Assembly: GCA_037042185.1 (NCBI GenBank)
Contig: JAXQJY010000032.1
Location: 2,728,001 to 2,792,000, forward strand
Length of the DNA stretch: 64,000 nucleotides
DNA from: Sordariomycetes sp. S80-01Y
Taxonomy: Eukaryota > Ascomycota > Sordariomycetes
Direction: 5' to 3'
Both the position numbers and the translations under genes were made by a program. Below the pieces are notes generated by a model that saw only the letters and a list, made by a program, of their open reading frames with translations, made no database searches and was not told the DNA's origin. Below, piece by piece: positions 12,085-22,149 of this stretch (within the stretch, counting starts at the first letter, position 1; the number at the start of each line of letters is the position of its first letter).

Positions 12085-12459
12085 TTTGCTTCTCGTTGCG
12101 GAAATCAGCTTTGTGTGCGATGTTGCTGGTGTGACGCTGCCGTGCCGTTGCGAGCGAAGGCTTTGACCGAGAAGTTGAACTTTGCGAGCGGGTTGATCTG
12201 CTAGGAACTTTTTTTGGAGGCGGGCCACCTTTTTCCCCAATCGATAAGAGCAATTGCGCCGGATCCACGGCCTCCAATGTTCCGCGATGGGATTGGCCAT
12301 TGGCGTCGACCGCGTCCCTTAGGTAAGCCTGTCTGGAGAATTTCTGTCGACGACGACCTCAATTGAGCTGCCGCAACGACCACGCGATCTCGATATCCCT
12401 AAATCGAGTCCATGCGACGGTAGCAAGGCTCGCGACTGCAAAACGTCACAATCGCCGCC
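12085..12459. promoter_or_regulatory. Divergent promoter region, RRS1 and mS29
   Basis: The two start codons lie 375 bp apart, so both promoters must sit in or reach into this stretch. One gene serves cytosolic 60S assembly and the other the mitochondrial small subunit. I see no clear TATA box or named growth-control element; shared regulation is inference from spacing only. Confidence 0.5.
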
Positions 12460-13890
12460 ATGGCCTCCGCAAACTCCCTGCGGACGCTCATGCGGCCAAC
12501 GACCCTCACGCGCCTCAACCACCTCCCCAGCCTATCCACCCCGTTCAGCACATCGTCTCCCGTCTATGCAACCGCAGCCAACAAACTGGCCAAAAAGAGC
12601 AAGGCACCTACGAAGCAGGTTCAGAATGTGAAGCGGACCAAGGAGGTAGTACGCGCCAAGCCACCCGCTTCCGGTGAGCGGAAAGCCTATCGCAAGCGCA
12701 TCCAATTGTCCAACAACAGCGCGCTACAGGTCAATGGGACCGACGAGCTCAAGCCCGGGACTTTGGCGAACAAGCAGCTGGCAGGGAAGATGTTCAAGCT
12801 GCCAGCAGATATTCAGGATCGGTTGAGAACGTTGGATAGCTTCAAGCCCACGCAGTCTTGGAATCTGTTCAGAACGCCGCATGTCTTGCTACGGCCCGAG
12901 GTTGCGGACCTGATGGAGAGGATGGAGAATTCGAAGAAGGCAAAGGAGGCGATTCGGACGGTCGTTGCAGGAACAAAACTGTCGGGGAAGAGCTTGACGT
13001 TGTTGCAAGCTCAAGTGTATGGATTGATGAATGGCTGGGTGGTCATTAATGTGCCTGAGGGTAAGATAACTCATCATGATATCGATTCAACACATGCTAA
13101 CTGCTTTTTAGGTCAAGATCTCACGAACGGCAACACGGAGTATTCACCCATTGCCGATACCGATCCCATCCAATTCGCGCAGCCAGTGTACACCTTCAAC
13201 CTCCTCAACAACTTGCTAAAAGCGAACGAGAAGGTCCTCAAGAGCTTGAAACAGGAGAAGGATTGGTCAGCCACGACAAACCAGAAGAAGAAGGGTACAC
13301 TCGCCGAGTTAATAATGAGTGCCAAGGAAGCCGACTTCGCCTGGCCGACATTCCATGCTTTGTGGCAAGAGCTGCAGCTTCCCGGCCGCCCACCTGTCCT
13401 ATTCACGCTCGATGGATTGTCGCACATCAACATGAAGAGCGACTACCGCGATCCCAACTACAACGTTGTTCACGCCCACGAGCTCACCCTTATTCGCACT
13501 TTCGTCGACGCCTTATCCGGCAAGACGAAGCTCCCCAACGGCGGAGCCATCCTGGCCGCCACGTCTGGTAACAACTTCCACCGCCACCCCTCCCAAGAGC
13601 TCGTTCTGTCACAACTTGAGGCAGGGCAGAAGGGCGAGCCAATTCCGCAGCCCGATCCTTACGAGAAGAACTACGACAACCGTGTCTACGATGCTTTGAA
13701 GAACTCGACGGTCCTCCGGATAGAGGGCATGAGCAAGCCCGATGCGCGGGTATTGATGGAATACTGGGGTGCCAGCGGCTTGTTGCGCGCTGCTATCGAC
13801 CACGACACCGTCTGCAGGCAATGGGCATTGGGTGGACATGGCAACGTTGGTGAGATGGAGAGATCATCGCTGATGACGATGAAGATGTAA
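12460..13890 (+). CDS. RSM23: Mitochondrial ribosomal small-subunit protein mS29 (DAP3/Rsm23)
   Basis: This GTP-binding protein sits in the head of the mitochondrial 28S/37S small subunit. Exons 12460-13060 and 13112-13890 encode 459 residues. The N-terminus (MASANSLRTLMRPTTLTRLNH) is Arg/Ser/Thr-rich and acid-free, as in mitochondrial presequences. The P-loop GTKLSGKS lies near residues 173-180; further DAP3 blocks are PVLFTLDGLSHIN (Walker-B-like), AHELTLIRTFVD and, near the C-terminus, EGMSKPDARVLMEYWGASGLLR. The 51-nt intron has a GTAAGAT donor, a GCTAAC branch and a TTTTTAG acceptor; it is a multiple of three and contains no stop, so an unspliced message would stay in frame with 17 extra residues. 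I call it an intron because the insert breaks the conserved VxVPxGxxLTNGNTEY block. Confidence 0.93.
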   Translation: MASANSLRTLMRPTTLTRLNHLPSLSTPFSTSSPVYATAANKLAKKSKAPTKQVQNVKRTKEVVRAKPPASGERKAYRKRIQLSNNSALQVNGTDELKPGTLANKQLAGKMFKLPADIQDRLRTLDSFKPTQSWNLFRTPHVLLRPEVADLMERMENSKKAKEAIRTVVAGTKLSGKSLTLLQAQVYGLMNGWVVINVPEGKITHHDIDSTHANCFLGQDLTNGNTEYSPIADTDPIQFAQPVYTFNLLNNLLKANEKVLKSLKQEKDWSATTNQKKKGTLAELIMSAKEADFAWPTFHALWQELQLPGRPPVLFTLDGLSHINMKSDYRDPNYNVVHAHELTLIRTFVDALSGKTKLPNGGAILAATSGNNFHRHPSQELVLSQLEAGQKGEPIPQPDPYEKNYDNRVYDALKNSTVLRIEGMSKPDARVLMEYWGASGLLRAAIDHDTVCRQWALGGHGNVGEMERSSLMTMKM

Positions 13891-14753
13891 GAACACATGT
13901 GTAGATACAGTGTATTATATGACTTGTACACCTCGAAAACTGAGGATTTCTATTGTCGTCTCAGATGATGCTATTTTCGATCGCATGTTACGTAGTGTGT
14001 TGCACCAAGAACTAGAGTTCACCTAGTTCAGGGGTGACCCCCTTTTTTTTCGGCAAGTAAGCTGGCGAGCTACCCGAGACCACCTCAGAAGCACCAAACA
14101 GAGTATAGTCAACCACCACGTCCACTATGCTATCCTCTTGCGAGATTTGCAACAGTCATCAATTGATCACTTGCATCAGAGACGAGCAGACATAAAGGTA
14201 AATGAGTGAGTCTCTTGCAATCAAGCTCCATAGCGTGTTGTCACACACCGCAATAGTGGTAGAATCTCGCTAGCACGAAAGAACTCTGGTGGCTTAGTCT
14301 TCAAGTGCAACGCGCTGACGATATCGGGAGAGGGAATCTGACTAGGAAATCGTCCCTGGCCCTCATAACTGGCCTGTGGCAAGATGGGGAGGGTGAGCGT
14401 TTGCTACTGGTACGGTGGGCGGGACTCCATCGTACGCAGGGTGCTCGCAGCAACAAGCAACGGACCGCGATCCGAACTCCATGGTGTTTTAAGACAGCAA
14501 GAGAGCTTGCAAACTGGCGCGAGTCCCATGAGGGAAACCTCAAGAAACCCCAATCACTTAGGCAATCCGATACTCCGCGCAACATCTCCCTGGCTGGAAG
14601 GAAAGTGCTCTTTGGCATGTATAAGCTTGGAAACCGCCGCGAAGTGCTAATTATTCGTCATTTTCGATGAATCTTTGATAGTTCTTCAACCATCATGCCT
14701 AAACGCCGACCCAGTTCCCAAAACAAGTTCGTTATCCCATTCAATCCCGCACC
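13891..14753. other. Convergent intergenic stretch, mS29 and MCM7 3' ends
   Basis: About 860 bases between two 3' ends. There is a T run near 14043-14050. Open frames near 14301-14670 overlap on both strands and look like chance frames. No RNA gene is seen. Confidence 0.55.
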
Positions 14754-17326
14754 TTATTCATCATCCATGGCATTATCAACCTCGACAAACACCAACTTCG
14801 AACCGTTGCCAGCTGTTTGCCACACCTGTTCATGATTAGCCAAAGCTTTCTCACTGCCTGATAGAGGGGAAAACTTACATCAAGCGAAGCATAGTTCTCC
14901 AAAGCATCCAGCCACTGGTCTTCAGTGAAGCCCTTGGCAATGACTCGCTCCTTGACCTTGCGCAGCGACAGCTCCACTCCGAGCGCCTCCTCATCATCCG
15001 CATCATCAGAACGACAACCACCGGAGTCGGCAATTGCCTTGACAAGATTGAAAATCCGTTCCGTCGCCCTCTCAGGACGGCGGCCAAGCGACTCCTCAGC
15101 CTGGTTGAGGCTGTCCTTGGAGGCTTCGATAAGACGCAGAGCCTCGTCAACGTCTCCGTGAATAACCTCGTTGCTGAATCTCAGACGAGCCAAGGCCTGC
15201 GCCAAGCGGACGACACCAAGCAGGGTACGAGGAGTCGTGTGAGCAAACTGCTTGCCCTTCTTCTCGGCGCGTTGTTGCTGGTCGCGCATTCGCACATAGG
15301 TCTTGATCATGTACTCTGATACACTCTCAGGGACTGTAGGACGGAACGTCCTAGCCTGAGCAACGTATGACCGCACCTCATGAGGGGAAAAGGCAACTTG
15401 CTCAGGGTGCTTGTTGTTCATGTGAACGTAGGCGACATGCTTCGCCAGTTGCTCGTCCGATTCGCGGGAGGGGGTATCAAGCAGCAGGAAGAGAATATCG
15501 AAACGAGAAAGAAGGGCGGCGGGAAGGTTGATGTTCTCCACGGGCGAGATGCGGGGGTTGTAGCGACCGTATATAGGGTTGGCGGCTGCGAGAATCGAGG
15601 TTCGGGCGTTGAGGGTCGTGGAGATGCCTGCCTTGGAGATAGAAATAGTCTGTTGCTCCATGACTTCGTGAATGGCGGTTCGGTCGTTGTCGTCCATCTT
15701 GTCGAACTCATCGATACAGCAGATACCATTGTCAGCAAGGACAAGAGCACCACCCTCAAGGATCATCTCGTCAGTGACAGGATCGCGCATGACAGCCGCT
15801 GTCAAACCAACACCACTGCTACCACGACCGGAAGTGTAGACACCGCGAGGCGCAACCTTGGATATGTACTTCAACAATTGGGACTTGGCCACACCAGGGT
15901 CACCCATCATGCAGATGTTTATGTCGCCACGGATCTTCATGCCATCACCAACCTCCTTTGTGACACCGCCGATCAGTAGTAGGAGTAGGGCCTTCTTGAC
16001 ATCCAAATGCCCGTAGATCTCAGGAGCAATGGATTTGGCAAGCATATCGTAGATGTCTCCAGACTTGGTCTGGGCTTCAATCCTGCGCACTAGCCTGGGG
16101 TCGATGATCATCTCGCTGTAGGCCTTCTTGTGTTGGTGGATGTAGTGAGCCTCGAGGTAAGTGTCGGTCAGCAGACCAGCCTTGATCGCCTTGAAACCGG
16201 TGTAGGGCGTCGGCAAGAAGATGCCGGATATGTCAACGACATCGCCAGGGCTGATCTTGCGCACAACACTGCCATAGCATAAGACGGTCAAGCTCCGCGG
16301 AATCTGACCGATAGGCACCTGCTCTGCCATTTCCTGGACCTTAACCTCTTGGAAGGCCAGGTACTTCGAAGCACGCACGGAGTGAGTGAGCTGACCCTTG
16401 GCTTGGTTTGTTTTGCAGTCCTCGGAAGGACACATTGTCAAGGGACCGTATTGTCTATCGGTGATAGGTTGGAAAATCTCGGCACCGCAACGGTCGCAAG
16501 TATAAGCGTTGACTTGGACAATGGGCTTAACATCTGATACCCGGGTGGCAATGGCACGCGTCGTGATGAGATGTCCAAGGTGCTCTCCGCGGATTTCGCG
16601 AACGGCCAATGCCTTCGGTGGCTCGTCGGAAGTGCCTGACCGAGGCTTGAAGAGTAGCGTGTATCTTCGTATCAGCTCAGCCGGGAACTCCCCCTCTTGC
16701 CGTGAAGGATCTATCTCGAGGTTCTCTTGGAACTGCTGGTTCATCTCCTGACGGCGTTGACGCATGATGTCGAGTACATCTGACTTGTAGCTAATGTCGG
16801 TGTCGGGTTGCGGCAGGGCACTGTCAACTGCTTTTGAGAAGATCTCAACATAGTGTTTGGTGTTCATCTCAATCGAGTCAATCAATCGCAATTCTTCGTT
16901 GTTCTGTTGCTCCCACTGAATCCCACATTAGTCCGGCGTGTGCACCTTTTGCCGATATTATGCATACCGTGTATAGATCGTCAAGGTCAATTATGATCTC
17001 GTCGCGAGTCCTGTTGGCTAACTCTTGCAGCACAATCTTGTACTTGAGTTGTGGTTGCTTGTTCTTTTGCTTCTCGGCGCGTCTCCTCTCCGCTTGTTGA
17101 TCGTCCTCGTCCATGAAGTCGTAATCGTCGCTCAAGTCATCTTCGTCGATTGTGACATTGCCCATTGCAGTCGCGATATCCTGCTTCGGGGACGTCTTGA
17201 ACCCCTTGAGGAATTCCTCGAAGGCATCTGGCTACTGTTAGCGCGTGCCGGCGGCAATCTTGAGGGGCAATGCTCACTCTGCTGCTTCTCATAGCTCACA
17301 GGAGCCCTGAACTCACGGAGCGCCAT
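14754..17326 (-). CDS. MCM7: MCM7, subunit of the replicative helicase
   Basis: Mcm7 is one of six subunits of the MCM2-7 ring, the engine of the CMG helicase, loaded at origins in G1. Exons 17278-17326, 16968-17227, 14879-16915 and 14754-14825 encode 805 residues. In order: acidic N-terminus with [17 protein letters not shown]-terminal A domain; zinc finger CDRCG...[14 protein letters not shown] (about 230-270); AAA+ core with Walker [15 protein letters not shown], Walker [12 protein letters not shown], sensor 1 [11 protein letters not shown], and the arginine finger in [10 protein letters not shown]; then the C-terminal winged-helix segment. The last intron (14826-14878, GTAAGT donor, GAACAG acceptor) replaces the read-through tail with a short end, [23 protein letters not shown], typical of ascomycete Mcm7. 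The start at 17326 ([13 protein letters not shown]) matches the family. It shares a 0.5-kb divergent promoter with PEX1 that contains an ACGCGT element. Confidence 0.97.
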
Positions 17327-17828
17327 CTTGAACAACAATCACAGGGAGATGGTTTGTCAAAATGGTCTTTGCGCGTCAACGTGGGTGGTGATGGAGGGGA
17401 AGATGGAGAAGGCAAGGGTGAGAAGTTCGGCGCGATGATGCGTCGCAAAATCGCGGGCTGGGAGTTGCAGGGGTGGAGCGGCCGTCTGTCTCGATGCAGG
17501 ACGCGTCTTTTCGCGTTCCATCGCGTTTTGAGCGCCACATTCCATTAAACTTGCAGCTGCGATTGTGGCGTGCCACCCGCGCTGTGGCTTCTCTGGGGAA
17601 GTGTGGCGCCACACACCCGGCCGGCTGCAGGTGTGGCTTGGACCTCGGCTTTGCGACTGACGTGGAGCGGCGGGTGGGAGCTGGGCCGATTTCGTCGGCT
17701 CACAAGCTTGGGAACCTGGGTTGCATCTTGTCGGTTTTGTTTCTCGTTGCTGTTCCTGGTCGTCTTGTTCACGTATACAACCATCGGCCGAGCATACTGG
17801 ATTTCAGGCCAAGCGTATCCTCGCAGCC
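17327..17828. promoter_or_regulatory. Divergent promoter region, MCM7 and PEX1
   Basis: The 502 bp separate the two start codons. It is GC-rich on the MCM7 side and contains one perfect ACGCGT with nearby CGCG-core repeats. No TATA box is evident. Confidence 0.6.
17501..17506. promoter_or_regulatory. MCB-like element (ACGCGT) upstream of MCM7
   Basis: A perfect palindromic ACGCGT lies about 175 bp upstream of the MCM7 ATG. TCGCGTT occurs twice just beyond it (about 17511 and 17521). In yeasts this hexamer binds MBF/DSC1 and gives G1/S expression of replication genes; the same role here is inferred from position and sequence. Confidence 0.5.
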
Positions 17829-20800
17829 ATGGCTCCACGCAATGCGCAGTCCACGGCGGCCGAGATCTCGCTTGTCCACCTGAAGAACTGCTTGGTCAAC
17901 CTCCCACCAACGTTAGTGTCGCTACTGGTCAACGTCAACACGGTAGGTGTCTGCATCCACGGTGCGAGCTCTGCAAGCTAACGATACTCAGCCTGCGCAA
18001 AATGTTATCGTCGAACTGAGCATTCGCGCCACTGGCGCACCGCAGCGCTCCGTGTACGTGGGGTGGACTGGCATGCCGAGCAAGCGCAGAGCAGCAGCTC
18101 CTGTCGATAGGGATGGTATCAATGGCACGAGAGGCTCACGCAACCAATCAACCGAACTTGTCGAGCTCGATGCGACGCTCGCGAAAGCCTTGGACTTGTC
18201 AGATGGACAGAAGGTCCAGGCAACCGTTCACGTCGACCCCCCCGTCGCGCATACGATCAACATCGAACCCCTCACGCCCGAAGATTGGGAGATTATTGAG
18301 CTTCATGCGACGTTTCTGGAGCTTAACCTGCAGTCACAGATTCGAGCATTGCCAAACCCAGCCTACGCGCCAACTGAAGGAGTACCTGTGCCCTCGCATT
18401 CCCTAACCTTGCATCTTTCACCAACCTCCACTGCGAACATCAAGGTGGTCTCGTTAGACCCATCACCAGGCGCTGACGTAGCTTTCGCGAAGCTTTCGCC
18501 AAATGCCGAGGTCATCGTCGCGCCGAAGACCCGACCAAAAAGCCCCCACACCGCTGGCGATTATCGAAGTGCTGGCAGTACCAAATCGAAGCGGAGCGGA
18601 GCAAGCACTGTGCGCCGGAAAAGTCAGAGGGAAGAGCAAAAACCTGCGCTGTTCCTTCGCGGTGTTGATCGGGGAACCTTGGATGAATGGTTCGACGAGG
18701 AAGCCCCAGTGCAGGAGCTTAGCGTCTGGGTCGACCGAGATCTCATACTGTCTGGCTCATTCCGGGGTGTCAACTATGCGATAGTAGATGTCATGAAGCC
18801 GGGCGGTCTAGAGAAGCCAAAGGCCGAGGACGGGACAGCAGCTGCCGCTACGCTGACCTCTTCTATGGTCGTTGCGCATCTGCGGCCGTGGGACGACCCT
18901 CCTAATGGGCAGACAGCAGCGCTGTCTTCCGCTTTGTGTGCTTCCCTCGGATGCGTAGGTCTTGTGGGAGGAGTGGTAAAGCTCCAGCCAGCGCCGCAGC
19001 AGCTCGCCCCAACAGCTGTCCCCCAGATAAAGGTCTTTCCCTTTGCAACTAGCTCGCAGAGCCAAGATGGCCTCAAGTTTGGCGGTGAGTCCAAGGCCGA
19101 GAAGGAGGAGTCTGTCAAGCAGTTCAAGCACATCTACTCGACCTCGACGGGCGACAAAAGAGGATTGTTGCAAGGGCCATTAACGGATGGTGCCATCATG
19201 GGAACATTTGACGGCCTCGAGGCACCCAATGGATGGGAAGGGGGCATGATAAGATTCGTCTACGCTTCCGATGCAGGCATCCAGGACTCGAAAGACGCTG
19301 CTCACTGGCTGCTTGGTCTAGATTCCAAAACGACGATCGACTTCCAGCAGCCTGTACCACGCCCGTCAGGCAAACCCGATGACTCCTACGAGCTGCAACC
19401 GACCAACGAATCCTTGTTGGTAGGGATCGACAATCTACTGGAAGGTCTTCAGAAGCACTTGGCTCACATGTCCTCCATCCTGTTGACTGGCGCCATGGGC
19501 TCCGGGAAGTCATCTATCGCCAAGTTTCTGGCGCAAAAGCTACGCGAAGAACAGCTCTTCTACACCATCTACTATCCCTGCCGCAAGCTTGTGACCGACG
19601 AGACGCGAATATCGACGATCAAAGAAACACTCAATCACCTCTTCATGTCAGCCACGTGGGGTGCTCGTCTAGGCGGAAAAGCTATTGTGGTGTTGGATGA
19701 CCTGGACAGACTTTGCCCAGTCGAGACCGAGCTGCAAGTAGGCAACGACAATGGTCGAAGCCGGCAAGTCAGTGAGGTGCTCTGTTCCGTGGTGCGGCAA
19801 TACTGCACCCGGGACAGCGGGGTTGTTGTCCTGGGTACCGCAGAAGGGAAAGACTCCTTGAACAATGTTGTAGTTAGTGGTCACGTCGTTCGTGAGATCG
19901 TTGAGCTGTCAGCCCCCGACAAAGAGACGCGAAGGAGAGTCATGGAGTCGATCGCCACACTTGACGCAACAAGTGCACTTGATGGACAGCTTCATTTTGA
20001 TGACGACAGTAGACCGCAAACTGCTGATGGGAGTAGCGCTACTGGAGGCGAGGAGAACGGTGCTTGGATGGACGCCGACGCCCAAGGAAGTGAGAAGAAG
20101 CCAAAGCTCAAGAAGGGCGGATTCTTGCTCGAATCGGATCTGGACTTTTTGGACATGGCTGGGTCGACAGATGGCTACATGCCTGGTGATCTGGCGGTGT
20201 TGGTGTCAAGGGCGAGAAACGAAGCCATCATTCGCGCTATCGGATCAAATCCTGACGATTCCAACATCGGTCCCATTCCTCTGGGCAGGACTGATTTCGA
20301 CAACGCTTTGAAGGGGTTTACGCCTGCGTCCTTGCGAAACGTGTCCCTGCAAAGCTCGACTACGACATTCAAGAACATCGGAGGCTTGAAGGAGACGCGC
20401 AAAGTTCTTCTCGAGACGCTTCAGTATCCTACAAAGTACGCGCCCATCTTCGCCCAATGCCCCTTGCGCTTGCGATCTGGTCTACTCCTCTACGGATACC
20501 CTGGTTGTGGAAAGACCTTGCTGGCCAGCGCCGTTGCGGGCGAATGCGGACTCAACTTCATCAGTGTCAAGGGCCCAGAGATCCTCAACAAGTACATTGG
20601 CGCTTCGGAGAAGAGCGTCCGAGACCTGTTTGATCGTGCGCAAGCTGCGAGGCCTTGCGTTCTGTTTTTTGACGAGTTCGACTCGATCGCGCCCAAGAGA
20701 GGCCACGATTCCACGGGCGTGACTGATCGTGTGGTCAACCAGCTTCTCACACAGATGGACGGCGCCGAGGGCTTGTCGGGCGTCTACGTCCTGGCGGCCA

Positions 20801-21516
20801 CATCGCGGCCTGACCTCATCGACCCTGCGCTTCTACGCCCTGGTCGTTTGGACAAGTCGCTGCTGTGCGACCTGCCAGCACCAGAGGACAGACTTGACAT
20901 CCTGAAGGCTCTCCTGCAAAAAGTACGCCTCGCCGACGAGTTGAACGAGTCAGACGACTTCCTCTACGAGGTGGCCTCGCAAACGGAAGGCTACTCTGGC
21001 GCCGACTTGCAGGCCTTGGTGTCCAACTCGCAGCTCGAGGCGATCCACGATGTCATTGACGTCGACGAGACTGGCGCCTCAACCAAGAAACCGAACGGGA
21101 TGGTCAATGGCAAGCCTAAGGCCTCCCCCAGCTTTGTGCAGTTCCGCTACGGTCAAGATTCAGCCTCGGCCGCAGACCCCACACCCAAGAGCAAGGCAGC
21201 ATCACTGGTCGAGAACACGGCAATTGTATCCAAGCTGGAGGAAATCAAGCTTGCTCGTCGCAAGGCCAAGGACGCCCAAAGAGGAGTGTCGATGGCCTCG
21301 GGCAACCACAACAAGGCGAATGGCAGCGAGCACAAGGAGGTCGTCATTAGACCCGAACACATCGAGAGAGCACTGGAGGCCACACGGGCCAGCATCAGCC
21401 GCGAGGAGAAGGCGAGGCTGCAGCGGATCTATCACGAATTCGTCGTGGGCAGGAGCGGTCAGCTTAAGGACGGCCAGGGCAGTATGGAGATCGGCGGGCG
21501 AAGTAGCTTGATGTAG
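17829..21516 (+). CDS. PEX1: Peroxisomal biogenesis AAA-ATPase Pex1
   Basis: Pex1 and Pex6 form the hexameric ATPase that pulls ubiquitinated Pex5 out of the peroxisome membrane. Exons 17829-17942 and 17992-21516 (49-nt intron, GTAGGT donor, GCTAAC branch, ACTCAG acceptor) encode 1212 residues. The N-terminal double-psi barrel region (about 1-180) begins with ISLVHLKNCLVNLPPTLVSLL and includes VYVGWTGM. D1 has a Walker A GAMGSGKSSIAK near residue 510 and IVVLDDLDRL. D2 has Walker A GYPGCGKTLLAS near residue 860, Walker B VLFFDEFDSIAPKRG, and the second region of homology SRPDLIDPALLRPGRLDKS. In Pex1 D1 is weakly active and D2 drives hydrolysis; here D1 carries DDLD in place of the usual DE(x)D, in line with that. 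The C-terminal helix RASISREEKARLQRIYHEFV is typical. Confidence 0.96.
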
Positions 21517-22149
21517 AATAAGCCTGTGCGACCACGGCGTGGCTGGGCGCAATGTACAAAAGTCATATGATGTCTCTGGCATGGCATGGCACTGTACGGA
21601 GTATCCGTACCGAGTATGCGCCGCAACCGTGACGCCGCAATAGTGGATGCAGACCGCCGGCCGAGGCGAAGCCGAGCCACATCCCAGCGACAGGCGACAG
21701 GCGACAGGGGTTCCTCCCGGGGACCTCAGCGGTTGGCCCAGCGGTTGGCTCAGCGCCGAGCAGCCCCGTAGACTCGCCAACAGACACCCAACTCGAGGTC
21801 ACCCGAAATTCGGGTGGCAGGTGGGCGGGTGTCGGGATTTTAAGCTTATTGGGTTGGGATTCATTAGCGATGCGGCTCGATGTGCTGCAGAGGTCCGGGA
21901 TGAGCTGCCCCCAGTACCCCGGAGCTTTTCACTCACCTTCCATGGCTCAGCTTCTCCTCTTCCCGTCACCCACCGCAATTTCTGGACCTTGAAACCCCGG
22001 CAGTGATTTCATTTTCTTACTGTATTGCTTAGCCTTGATTTTTCTGCTCGATTGACCTGTATCTGCGATTGATTGATCTCCTGAGCATCACCATGTTGAG
22101 CCATCCGAACTAAGACACCCCACGGCAGCGCGCGGATACGGCCTTCGCC
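21517..22149. other. Intergenic stretch between PEX1 and the CorA-like gene
   Basis: The 633 bases should hold the PEX1 3' end and the transporter promoter. Short imperfect direct repeats occur near 21688-21766 (cgacaggcgacaggcgacagg and gcggttggcccagcggttggc). No gene is seen. Confidence 0.55.

Noticed and set aside
12085-12300. A 72-codon N-terminal extension of RRS1
   Set aside because: The family starts just before LPVxVEKP; the extension has no likeness to it and would leave little room for the promoter.
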